Source: Melioribacteraceae bacterium
GTDB lineage: Bacteria; Bacteroidota; Ignavibacteria; Ignavibacteriales; Melioribacteraceae
Reading direction: 5' to 3'
NCBI GenBank assembly: GCA_023230485.1
Contig: JALNXG010000004.1
Location: forward strand, 1 to 64,000
Length of the DNA stretch: 64,000 nt
How positions within the stretch are numbered: position 1 is the stretch's first letter; each line of letters opens with the position of its first letter. This document shows positions 18,367 through 27,157 of the stretch, in pieces. The position numbers and the translations under genes are program-made. Under the pieces are notes generated by a model. That model made no database searches. It was not told where the DNA came from and was given only the letters and a program-made list of their open reading frames with translations.

Positions 18367-21300
18367 TTACTTGATTAATTGTTTTACTGTTTTATCGATT
18401 TCTTTCATTTCTTCTGCAAGATGTTTTTTTATGTCAGTTCTTAATCTTCCAAGATGCATCGGAGATAATACTTTTTGTGGTGGATAAGCCATTAAATATT
18501 TAGCTGTTTTCTTATGCGCTTCTTCCCCTAATCCGGCAAGATTAATATGCTTTTCATTCTTCTCGTCATACTTTGGAAAATAAACATCTAAAATCTTTTT
18601 ATGGACATGTCGTGCACCAAACAAACCTTTTGCTTGAAAATCTTTCATCATTAAATTCGGGATGCTCGAATTTAGGATAGTAGTTATATAATATGCCTCA
18701 TTAATCGAACCTGTATAGAGAACATAACTAACACTCTCTACAATAAACTCTAAATCATAATCTTCTCTTTTAACAATTGTTGCATTAGCATCAGCAGCAG
18801 AAGAATTATACAAAACCAAATATGGAGATGATAAATTTTGGGATGTAAGTTTATTTTGCCAATTTAAATAATATTCAGCCGAATATTTCTGATTATTTTC
18901 AGTTCTCAACTGTTCCCAAAATCTTTCAGCACTTTTGAACCATCGAGAAGTATTAATATATCCTTGACTCATTAATTCATCGGCAGAATGTAGTGATATA
19001 TTTCTATTATTATCTTCATCAATTTCTACCGTAATTGGTAGAACAATTAACTCCGGTTTATAAAGAGCAAATGGGAGTATAGATTTTGATAATGCAGTCC
19101 TAAAGAGAAACTTACTTTCAATTCTCCCTTTGAGTTCAATATTTTTCCAAGGTATTTTTGCATCTACCTTAATAGAATCGGAAGTTTGTATATTAATAAT
19201 TCTGTCTTCATAATTTTCAGGTACTTCTTGCATTAATTCAACAAAATAAAATGAGCGAGGAACTATCGTAGCTCCCTGCCTAAAACTATCTTTATAAGGA
19301 TTCGACAATAATTGTTTTTTTAATTTATGAAGAGAAAGTGCAGTTGACTTACCTTGTTTGGAATAATACCATTTAGATTTGCTTTCAGAGATTAATTCCT
19401 TAGCCGATTCCAAATTACAATTATGATAAAGCAGATTGCCTTTGAAAGAAATCCCTTGGATTCCTGATGATAATATATTTCTCTTTACACTATCTTTTTC
19501 TTTGGAAGCGAATAATACCGAGCTTGGGATTCGGAATAATGGAGATACATCGTCTAAATCCCAAATCTGTTTTAATCGGAATCCTTTTGCTTTACCACTT
19601 CGAGTATTATCATGATGGTCTGCGCTAAAAAAACTTCTGGGAAGGACAAAAGCGATTTCGCCTTTATCTTTTAGGAAATAACTACTGCAATAGGCGAGAA
19701 AAATTGCTGCAATTTCTAAATGTGGAAAATTAGCAACACGCTCCGGTTTAATATCATACTTTACCGCAAGCTCATTTAGTATATTTTGATATTCTTCATT
19801 TTTAACTGAACTATATGTAAACCATGGCGGATTACCAATAATATAATCAAATTTGCCCGATAGAAAATAGGGCTTATAAAGATTCTGGATAATAAATTTC
19901 CAGATACTATCTCTCCCCTTTTCTTTAACGCTTCTTAAACTCCGATAGATTTTATAAAAACTATCTATTACTAATCTATTAAATCCACCGCCTTTAATTT
20001 GTTTGGTCAGAATGTTTTCAAAAGTCTTGGCAGAGGCTTCGCTTTTATTATATGTCTGTTCGGCGAGATCTTCTGCAATCTCCAACGCTTCATCAAATGT
20101 TTTTACATCTTCCAAAATATGAGAGCTAAGTTCAAGTGTCTCTTTATCAATCTGTATCTTGAAAGTTTTACCAAAGAGGTCTTCTACGCCATCAGGTGAA
20201 AGTAATGTGTTTGCTAAAATAATATTTATGTGAATAGGGGTTCTGGAATTAACCACTTCTTTACCGAGTACGAGCAATATATTTGTTTTAGCTATTTGGA
20301 CGCTTAAGGGATGAATATCTATTCCATATAAGGATGCATTCAATTCTTCTACCGAAATATCCGGATTCAGAAGTCGGAAGCGATGAGCGGCAGCTATTAA
20401 AAATGAGCCGCTTCCACATGCAGGGTCAAGTACTCTATTCCCCTCTTTCAAATTAAATTCCAGCATAACTCTTTGACAAAGCCAATCCGGAGTATAATAT
20501 TCACCGAGTGCATGGCGTGTGTCTAAATCAATTAATTCTTGATAAACCCCTTTTAGTATATCTTCATCAACATTATGAAAATCGAAAAGTGATATTTCTT
20601 GAGCAATTAAACGAAAAACTTTTTTGAGCGGTTGAAAATTTCTTTCGTTCTTAACCCAATGGAAAAAATCGTCATCTACAAAATTATTAATTGAATAATT
20701 ATGAAATATTGACCCATCAATAATTGACTTTATCTCGTTATCATCAATATAATCATCATTGCTTACTACTGCATAAGCTAACATTTTTGCGAACACACTT
20801 AGATATGTATGTATAATAAAATTATTTTCGCTCGCTTCATAAGACCCATAAGCAATGCTTAAAAATTTACTCCATTGTTCAAAAGAAACTTGAACTTCAC
20901 CAAATTTTTTAGCGTTTTGAAAATGGTTATTCATTTGATGGAAGCACTCAATAAATACATTACTCTGATGACCGAAAGCTTCTTCTATTCTTTTTAAAGT
21001 AGCTTTCTGCTTCTCTTCCCTGAACAAAAATCGATCAATCCAGTAATAAAAATCTTCAGCATTTTTTTCAGTTAAAGTAAAGGTTGCACTTTTTACTTCA
21101 TTCAATATTAATTCATCTTCTCGAAGTTCTTCAATATTTTCAATACACGAAATATCAAGAGCAAATACTTTCCAATTAATACAATCGGAGGCAATTAAAG
21201 TAAAATTATAACCTTCACCTGCGCTATATTGACCTAATAGATAACCAGCGAGCTGTTCTTTAGCATGATTAAGGGTTACTTTCAAATCATTTTCAAATTC

Positions 21301-21534
21301 TATAATTATTTTATTATAAAGGGAATCGGCACTTCCACGATGGAGTTTATCTTTGCGAGGTATATTTAATATCGTTGTTTCAGCACCCAGAGATATTTTA
21401 TCAATAATCTTTTGAATCTCTTTATCACCGGAGTATAATCGGTTTAATAGATCTTTGAATGCTTCTTTTTTAGGCAGCTCTTTATTGGCTGATTTTACAA
21501 TCCTATGGTATGACTCAATAAGCTCTTTTTTCAA
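18367..21534 (-). CDS. Type IIG-like N6-adenine DNA methyltransferase/restriction protein
   Basis: A 1055-residue gamma-class N6-adenine methyltransferase. The AdoMet site is VLDPACGSGSFLI (368-380), preceded by GEYYTPDWLC (344-353), and the catalytic motif is IIGNPPWFTY (566-575). The N-terminal part has a pattern like the nuclease half of Type IIG enzymes: SADSLYNKIIIEFEN (68-82), with candidate D70 and E79. The Lys normally two residues after the Glu is Glu81, so nuclease activity is uncertain. The C-terminal third is probably the target-recognition domain. It lies with the TPR membrane protein and a toxin-antitoxin pair near a tRNA gene, which fits a defence locus. It could be a full restriction-modification protein, a BREX/DISARM-type methylase, or an orphan. 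Confidence 0.88.
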   Translation of the reverse strand: MKKELIESYHRIVKSANKELPKKEAFKDLLNRLYSGDKEIQKIIDKISLGAETTILNIPRKDKLHRGSADSLYNKIIIEFENDLKVTLNHAKEQLAGYLLGQYSAGEGYNFTLIASDCINWKVFALDISCIENIEELREDELILNEVKSATFTLTEKNAEDFYYWIDRFLFREEKQKATLKRIEEAFGHQSNVFIECFHQMNNHFQNAKKFGEVQVSFEQWSKFLSIAYGSYEASENNFIIHTYLSVFAKMLAYAVVSNDDYIDDNEIKSIIDGSIFHNYSINNFVDDDFFHWVKNERNFQPLKKVFRLIAQEISLFDFHNVDEDILKGVYQELIDLDTRHALGEYYTPDWLCQRVMLEFNLKEGNRVLDPACGSGSFLIAAAHRFRLLNPDISVEELNASLYGIDIHPLSVQIAKTNILLVLGKEVVNSRTPIHINIILANTLLSPDGVEDLFGKTFKIQIDKETLELSSHILEDVKTFDEALEIAEDLAEQTYNKSEASAKTFENILTKQIKGGGFNRLVIDSFYKIYRSLRSVKEKGRDSIWKFIIQNLYKPYFLSGKFDYIIGNPPWFTYSSVKNEEYQNILNELAVKYDIKPERVANFPHLEIAAIFLAYCSSYFLKDKGEIAFVLPRSFFSADHHDNTRSGKAKGFRLKQIWDLDDVSPLFRIPSSVLFASKEKDSVKRNILSSGIQGISFKGNLLYHNCNLESAKELISESKSKWYYSKQGKSTALSLHKLKKQLLSNPYKDSFRQGATIVPRSFYFVELMQEVPENYEDRIINIQTSDSIKVDAKIPWKNIELKGRIESKFLFRTALSKSILPFALYKPELIVLPITVEIDEDNNRNISLHSADELMSQGYINTSRWFKSAERFWEQLRTENNQKYSAEYYLNWQNKLTSQNLSSPYLVLYNSSAADANATIVKREDYDLEFIVESVSYVLYTGSINEAYYITTILNSSIPNLMMKDFQAKGLFGARHVHKKILDVYFPKYDEKNEKHINLAGLGEEAHKKTAKYLMAYPPQKVLSPMHLGRLRTDIKKHLAEEMKEIDKTVKQLIK

Positions 21535-21566
21535 AATTCAAGACCTGGTTTATTTAATGATATTTA

Positions 21567-21851
21567 TTAATAGTGATATCTGCATTGAATAAAATCTATT
21601 TTATCATCACTAATTACATAAACTATTCTATGCTCTTGGGTTATTCTTCTTGACCATGTTCCGCTTATAAGAAATCTAAGTGGCTCAGGTTTTCCGATTC
21701 CTTGAGTTGGATTTCTCATAATACATTCTATTAATTCTAAAATATGAAGAGCAATTTTTCTATCTGTTTTTACCCAATACCCTAAGTCTTCTCTAAAATC
21801 TGAATGAAAAACAGAAAGACGTTTTTGAGGCGGTTTATTTTTCAAGTCCAA
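21567..21851 (-). CDS. yoeB: Toxin of the Txe/YoeB family
   Basis: A 94-residue ribosome-dependent mRNA endonuclease of the RelE fold. Family features are present: SDFREDLGYWVKTD (17-30), GIGKPEPLRF (51-60) with the catalytic Glu, the basic SRRITQEHRIVY (68-79), and the C-terminal CRYHY with the catalytic His-Tyr. The first codons overlap the end of the antitoxin gene by 17 bases, the usual translational coupling. The N-terminus carries about eight residues (NKPPQKRL) beyond the standard start. Confidence 0.92.
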   Translation of the reverse strand: MDLKNKPPQKRLSVFHSDFREDLGYWVKTDRKIALHILELIECIMRNPTQGIGKPEPLRFLISGTWSRRITQEHRIVYVISDDKIDFIQCRYHY

Positions 21852-22116
21852 ATTCCATTTTCAAGTCTTCAATTGTTTGCGGAACTTCGTCCCCTTCTTG
21901 GACTTTTAACAATGCTTTTAATAGTCTTTGTGCATTTTTGGGAGATCTTAATAGATGAGCTGTTTCAAGCATCCCTGCTAATTCACTCTCGGATACTAAT
22001 GCTACATTTTCAGCATTTTTACGAGTAATAATAACAACTTCTTTATTATGAGAAACTTCATCTAATAGTTTTGCGAGATTTGCTCTTGCTTGTGTGTATG
22101 TTAAATTTATCGACAT
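21835..22116 (-). CDS. yefM: Antitoxin of the YefM/Phd family
   Basis: A 93-residue antitoxin that neutralises the adjacent YoeB-type toxin and normally binds its own promoter. The N-terminal DNA-binding part is canonical: TYTQARANLAKLLDEV (7-22) and VVIITRKNAENVALVS (27-42), followed by SELAGMLETAHLLRS. The acidic C-terminal tail (GDEVPQTIEDLKMEFGLEK) is the toxin-binding part. It is first of the pair, with only a short AT-rich region between it and tRNA-Leu. Confidence 0.93.
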   Translation of the reverse strand: MSINLTYTQARANLAKLLDEVSHNKEVVIITRKNAENVALVSESELAGMLETAHLLRSPKNAQRLLKALLKVQEGDEVPQTIEDLKMEFGLEK

Positions 22117-22193
22117 TTTAATATTCCTCTATTGTACAGATATAATGTACATATAAAAAAGGATATTTACAATAATATGGAAGTGGATTTTTG

Positions 22194-22277
22194 TACCCGG
22201 AACAGGGCTCGAACCTGCAAGACCTTTCGATCATTAGCTCCTGAAGCTAACGTGTCTACCAATTCCACCATCCGGGC
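22194..22277 (-). tRNA. tRNA-Leu (CAG anticodon)
   Basis: On the minus strand an 84-base class II tRNA folds well. The acceptor GCCCGGA pairs with TCCGGGT (first pair G-U), with discriminator A. The D arm contains GGTAGAC. The anticodon stem TTAGC/GCTAA closes the loop TTCAGGA, giving anticodon CAG for Leu CUG codons. A long variable arm and the T arm GCAGGTTCGAGCCCTGT follow. CCA is not encoded. Its 3' end points toward the toxin-antitoxin/methyltransferase region, the usual orientation for island insertion. Confidence 0.95.
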
Positions 22278-22315
22278 ATTGTTATTTTACTCCAAGAATT
22301 TTCAATAAGTAAAAC

Positions 22316-24598
22316 TTATTTAATTTCTTGTGCTTCATTCGAAACACTATCTGTCATTAGGTATCGATCAAATATTTTAATATTTGTATCTCTTCTAGGA
22401 TCAAACATTTCTGGAAGTGATCTAACATTCACCAAATCTGTATATACTCCACCTTTGCATTGATTAGAATAAAGTTTTGGATCTCCATATTCAAAAATTG
22501 ATTCCCTACAAAAATTGGCAGGTAAAACATCACCGCTTGCCGGTGCCTGGAAATCTTCCAATGGGAGTTTTAGTTCATCATATACACCTTTCATAAATAA
22601 TGCCCAAATTGGTAAAGCTGCTCTGGCACCCTGCCCATAACTTCCTGTAAAGGAAACTCTCTGATCATCAAATCCCACCCATACAGCAGCAGCAAGTTGA
22701 GGAGTAAATCCACAGAACCATGCATCAGCATAATCTTGTGTAGTACCTGTTTTGCCTGCCGCCGGTCGTACGAAATTATATCCGGCTCTTACTCTCATAC
22801 CAGTTCCTTCATCAATCACCGAGCGCATTAAATCAGTTGCGAGATAAGCAGTTTCTTCTGATATTGCTTCGCTTGGTAATGAAGAAAAATCTTCTATTAA
22901 TATCCCATTTTTATCTTCAACTCTCACAATCGATATTGGTTCGTTTGCAATTCCCTTATTCCCAAATGTAGAATATGCGCTTGCCATTTCTAATGGTGAT
23001 ACTAATGAAGTGCCGAGAGCGATTGAAGGGACTAAATCCAACTTACTTTTAATTCCCATTCGTTCTGCTAATCTTCCCACCTGCCAAAGCTCGACATGCC
23101 CTTCAATAATTAATCTTGCAGTTACAAGGTTAAGCGATTTTGTAATTCCCTGCCTTAGGGTAACAAATCCACCGGTACTTCGATCATCATTTCGTGGACT
23201 CCAGCCATTATAATTAAATGGCTGATTAAGAATGGGATAAGCAGGATATAAGCCATTATCAATTGCTGTGGCATAAACGAAAGGTTTGAATGAAGAACCG
23301 GGCTGCCTTCTAATTTGTACTGCCCTATTTAGTCCGTGCATTTCGTTTGGATCAGTTCCGCCTACCATCGCTTTAATTCCACCTGTTTTAACATCAATAC
23401 CTACAAATCCAACCTGAATATTTTTTTCCACCCTCTTTACGGAATCTACGAATGACTTATCGTTATATAACCTTTGATAAACGGCACGTTTTTCATTTTC
23501 GTTTTCAGCTGCTCTATACGCTTTATGTTTTTTAATCTCTTTATTTAACACCTCTTTAAGTATCGCAGAATATCTATTCCAGTCCCACTTTTCATCGAAC
23601 TGTTTCTGAAATTCAGTTAAGTGAGTTTGAACTGCATTATTAGCTATCTTTTGCATCCTGGAATCGAGCGTAGTATAAATATTTAATCCATCTTCATATA
23701 AATCATATCCATGACGGCGGGCAATCTTTTCCATCTGCTTTCTGACGTATTCGAGGAAATGCGGTGCTAAACTTCCCGTTATTCCCTCTTCGATTTTTTT
23801 ATACGAAAGTTCAATCGGTTTTAATTTCAGTTTCTCATATTGATCTTCGGATAGGTAACCTTCATCCACCATATTGCTCATTACAAGGTTTCTTCTTCTC
23901 ATTGCATTTTCATATCGGTCAAACGGATCATAATAAACAGCAGATTTTAATAATGCTACAATTACACCACAATCTTGAACTGAAAGCTGTTCTACATCTT
24001 TATTAAAATAAACTTTAGAAGCCATTTCAATTCCATAAGCCCCATGACCAAACCAAGAAACATTAAAATATAATTCAAGGATTTCTTGTTTAGTGTATGT
24101 TTTTTCAATTTGAATAGCTGTTATCCATTCACGCACTTTTCTAACAATTGTACCAAAGAGTGATTCATTACTCATTTTTAATTCATAAAGATTTTTTGCT
24201 AACTGCTGAGTAATAGTACTTGCTCCCTCACGTCTAAAAAGGAAAACATTTTTAATCATTGCCTGAATGAAACGTTTTAAGTCAACTCCCCAATGATTAT
24301 AAAATCCTCTATCTTCTGTCGAAATAAGTGCGTTTATTAAATGAGGAGGTAGTTTTTCAATTCCTACTTCAACTCTATTCTGTCTATAAAATTGCCCTAT
24401 AAGTTCACCATCGGCACTAAATACATTGCTAGCAAGGAGCGGACGAGGATTTTCTAATTCCTCCAATGAAGGCAGACCTGTAAATACATATATCATGAAT
24501 CCTATAAATAGAACAGATAATATTCCTGCAATACTCCACAATACTTTCCGTTTTTTGGATCCATCTTTTTTCTTTAGTGGTTTATTTACTACTGCCAT
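22316..24598 (-). CDS. Penicillin-binding protein 1A (class A, bifunctional)
   Basis: Peptidoglycan glycosyltransferase and transpeptidase of 760 residues. It has a short basic cytoplasmic tail, one membrane anchor (about 19-41), and a GT51 domain with catalytic Glu in ISTEDRGFYNHWG (E95) and GASTITQQLAKNL (125-137). The transpeptidase domain has SSFK (S435, K438), SLN (488-490) and KTG (616-618). Between the two domains is a charged insertion (about 330-395). It acts at the outer face of the inner membrane in wall synthesis. Its start overlaps the end of the LpxH-like gene by 17 bases, so the two envelope genes are coupled. Confidence 0.95.
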   Translation of the reverse strand: MAVVNKPLKKKDGSKKRKVLWSIAGILSVLFIGFMIYVFTGLPSLEELENPRPLLASNVFSADGELIGQFYRQNRVEVGIEKLPPHLINALISTEDRGFYNHWGVDLKRFIQAMIKNVFLFRREGASTITQQLAKNLYELKMSNESLFGTIVRKVREWITAIQIEKTYTKQEILELYFNVSWFGHGAYGIEMASKVYFNKDVEQLSVQDCGVIVALLKSAVYYDPFDRYENAMRRRNLVMSNMVDEGYLSEDQYEKLKLKPIELSYKKIEEGITGSLAPHFLEYVRKQMEKIARRHGYDLYEDGLNIYTTLDSRMQKIANNAVQTHLTEFQKQFDEKWDWNRYSAILKEVLNKEIKKHKAYRAAENENEKRAVYQRLYNDKSFVDSVKRVEKNIQVGFVGIDVKTGGIKAMVGGTDPNEMHGLNRAVQIRRQPGSSFKPFVYATAIDNGLYPAYPILNQPFNYNGWSPRNDDRSTGGFVTLRQGITKSLNLVTARLIIEGHVELWQVGRLAERMGIKSKLDLVPSIALGTSLVSPLEMASAYSTFGNKGIANEPISIVRVEDKNGILIEDFSSLPSEAISEETAYLATDLMRSVIDEGTGMRVRAGYNFVRPAAGKTGTTQDYADAWFCGFTPQLAAAVWVGFDDQRVSFTGSYGQGARAALPIWALFMKGVYDELKLPLEDFQAPASGDVLPANFCRESIFEYGDPKLYSNQCKGGVYTDLVNVRSLPEMFDPRRDTNIKIFDRYLMTDSVSNEAQEIK

Positions 24599-25319
24599 TA
24601 TTATCCCAATCTATAATTTCAAATTTATTTGTGAACTTGCCATAGCAAGGCGATTCTAACCATGTACCTAAATTTATATAATACCCATCTTTATAATTCA
24701 GAAAATCTTTCCTATGTGAATGACCAAAAACAATATAATCAAAACCCTCATCTATTTTTTTCTTAGCGGTAGCAACAAGTCCGTCAATTTCGCCATAATC
24801 CTTTTGAGCCGTATAATCTCGGCTTTTTTTGCTCGTCCCGCTCGCTATCCAAATTCCAAGATCAGGATGTATAATCGAATAAAGAGCCTGAATAAATTTA
24901 TTTCTTAGAATCATCTTTAATATTTTATAACCGGTATCATTAGCAACTAAACCATCGCCATGTCCCATAAAAAAATTTTTTCCATTCATCTCAATTGATA
25001 TTGGACCATCATATAAAACAGCACCAATCTCTTTTTCAAAAAAATCCCGATGAAGGAAATCATGATTTCCAATAAAATAGTGAATCTTAACTCCTGATTC
25101 AGAAAGATATTGCAATGCGGCAATAGTTTTAAAGAATCCTTTTTGAACTACTGTTCTATATTCAAACCAGTAATCGAAAAGGTCTCCCATTATAAAAAGC
25201 TCATCGCAATTGTTTTTTGCATATTCGAGAAAAGAAACTAATTTCTTCTCTTTTTCTCTCTCTTTTGGTTTTGCCTCTAAACCAAGATGAATATCTGATA
25301 TAAATAAATAGGTTTTCAA
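24582..25319 (-). CDS. lpxH: UDP-2,3-diacylglucosamine diphosphatase-like metallophosphoesterase
   Basis: A 245-residue calcineurin-like hydrolase that fits LpxH or LpxH2, the lipid A step yielding lipid X and UMP. The metal ligands are all present: SDIHLG (8-13), GDLFDYWFEYR (about 45-55), IGNHDFLHRDFF (about 83-94), FMGHGDGLVAND (about 116-127) and FGHSHR (about 199-204). The downstream class A PBP gene overlaps it by 17 bases. Assignment to lipid A rather than another substrate rests on these motifs, on length, and on the envelope context. Confidence 0.85.
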   Translation of the reverse strand: MKTYLFISDIHLGLEAKPKEREKEKKLVSFLEYAKNNCDELFIMGDLFDYWFEYRTVVQKGFFKTIAALQYLSESGVKIHYFIGNHDFLHRDFFEKEIGAVLYDGPISIEMNGKNFFMGHGDGLVANDTGYKILKMILRNKFIQALYSIIHPDLGIWIASGTSKKSRDYTAQKDYGEIDGLVATAKKKIDEGFDYIVFGHSHRKDFLNYKDGYYINLGTWLESPCYGKFTNKFEIIDWDNNGSSK

Positions 25320-25357
25320 TTATCCATTTAACAATTTAATTAATCAGTAAATATAAC

Positions 25358-27049
25358 TTAATTTTGATTATTATATTTAGCCAAAAGCCAAAAGTCGGGG
25401 TCAAGTGTTAAATTCATCGGTTTCTTATTTACCGGTATATTTATATGATAATCTTTCTTATCAATTGTTAATCTTTCCTTTATTTTAGAATTATCGCTAA
25501 ATAATATTTCAACATCTAAATCAAACTTATATTCAGGATATTCTTTTTGAATTTGGGTCAAATTTAATTTTACGCTATTATCCGAAAGAAAATAAGAATA
25601 ATTTAATTCAATCATTCCCTTACCTTTAAAAACCCATTGGTCAAAGAATTTTTTAAGATTTTTACCGCTGATCTTTTCAGCAATAGCAATAAAATCTTTT
25701 GTTTCAACGTTTTTATACTTAAAGGAATCAAAATAGGTTCTAAGAATTTTAAAAAAATTATCCTCTCCAACTTCATAACGCAGCATATGCAGAACCCAAG
25801 CACCTTTATCATAAACTAACCTACTAAAAAGATTGATTTCAGGGTCGTAAAGAGTAGAGCTTTTGAAGCTATTCGGTTTGGAAGCCATCGTAGAAACCAG
25901 AGCATCACTACCGGAATTATATTCCCAATAGAGTGCTTCGGAATAAGTAGCGAAACCTTCATTAAGCCAGATATCCTTCCATGATTTTGGAGTAAGAGCG
26001 TTCCCCCACCATTGATGAGCAAGTTCATGAATTAAAAGATCGGAAAAGAAACGATGTCCCGAAATATAATTTGAGCCTATTCCTGTAATCGTTTGGTGTT
26101 CCATTGCCCCAGCCTGCCAAAGAAATTCAGCAACACCATACTTTTCTTTTTGAAAAGGATATCTACCGAATTTACTCTCGAAAAATTTTATCCATTTTGG
26201 ATGCTCTGAAAAATCTTTCCTCGCATCTTCAAGCTTTTCCGGCAACACATAGTGAGTTAATTGAAGCGTATCCTTCCCATTTATATACTTATCCTTAATT
26301 TCAGAATAATCTGCCGAATAGAGAGTAATTAGATAAGTAGCAATCGGATAATATGTTTTCCAATGGTATTCTTTTTTATTTCCGATTGTCTTTGACCCAA
26401 CTAAAACTCCATTTGAAACGGAAGTAAAGATGGAATCATTCATAATTTTTATATCTAAAAGTGCTTTATCAGCAGGGTTATCATTGCATGGAAACCATGT
26501 AGAAGCATAAACCGGCTCATTCAAGGTATATACGAAATATTTACCATTAATTTTTTTCATTACAAAAGAGCCAAAGCCAAGGCTTTTAGGAGTTCCCGAA
26601 TAATTAATCTCAACAATAAATGAATCTTTCTGGCTTGCCTCTTTCTCTATTTGAATTTTGGTATCAGTCCGTTTATATGCTGCACTCATCCCATTTAACA
26701 ATAATGAACTTATATTCATATTATCATAAAAATTAAGAATTAGTTTCTCGGATGAAGTGGGCATTACACCTGTTATAATAGTCTTCCCTTTAATAAGTTT
26801 TTGTTCGGGAATTAGTTCTATACTAATATCGTAATGGAAAACGTCCAAAAGTTTTTGTTCTTTGGTTACGTATTCTTCAAGATATTCTTTATCAACTTCT
26901 GCAAGGGAAAGAGCACCTGCATTATCGCTTACTTTTTCATCTAAATATTTTATTTTTTCGATAGGGTTGAAAAAATAAAATAAAGTCCCCCAGAAAAGAA
27001 TAATTATAAAGAAGATAGAAAAGAGTATAAGTTTGCTTTGTTTTGTCAT
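25358..27049 (-). CDS. M1-family metallopeptidase (aminopeptidase N-like), membrane-anchored
   Basis: Zinc aminopeptidase of 563 residues. An N-terminal hydrophobic segment (about 7-27) serves as signal anchor. The zinc site is HELAHQWWG (H341, E342, H345) with E364 in WLNEGFATYSE. The substrate-recognition motif usually written GAMEN appears as GAMEH (314-318). The protein lacks the large C-terminal helical domain of full-length aminopeptidase N, like other compact bacterial M1 enzymes. It probably trims peptides in the periplasm. It lies 38 bases upstream of the LpxH-like gene. Confidence 0.92.
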   Translation of the reverse strand: MTKQSKLILFSIFFIIILFWGTLFYFFNPIEKIKYLDEKVSDNAGALSLAEVDKEYLEEYVTKEQKLLDVFHYDISIELIPEQKLIKGKTIITGVMPTSSEKLILNFYDNMNISSLLLNGMSAAYKRTDTKIQIEKEASQKDSFIVEINYSGTPKSLGFGSFVMKKINGKYFVYTLNEPVYASTWFPCNDNPADKALLDIKIMNDSIFTSVSNGVLVGSKTIGNKKEYHWKTYYPIATYLITLYSADYSEIKDKYINGKDTLQLTHYVLPEKLEDARKDFSEHPKWIKFFESKFGRYPFQKEKYGVAEFLWQAGAMEHQTITGIGSNYISGHRFFSDLLIHELAHQWWGNALTPKSWKDIWLNEGFATYSEALYWEYNSGSDALVSTMASKPNSFKSSTLYDPEINLFSRLVYDKGAWVLHMLRYEVGEDNFFKILRTYFDSFKYKNVETKDFIAIAEKISGKNLKKFFDQWVFKGKGMIELNYSYFLSDNSVKLNLTQIQKEYPEYKFDLDVEILFSDNSKIKERLTIDKKDYHINIPVNKKPMNLTLDPDFWLLAKYNNQN

Positions 27050-27157
27050 AATTTTAGTAAAATCTGTTTCTTATTTCAAAGTTAATAATTTCTATGATTG
27101 CCAATCAATTAATAAATAGATATATTTTAATAGACCAAAAATAGAGATGAAAATAAT

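Noticed and set aside
22300..22320. Small inverted repeat AATAAGT-AAA-ACTTATT at the PBP stop
   Set aside because: Only 7 AT pairs without a T tract; too weak to call a terminator in such AT-rich DNA.
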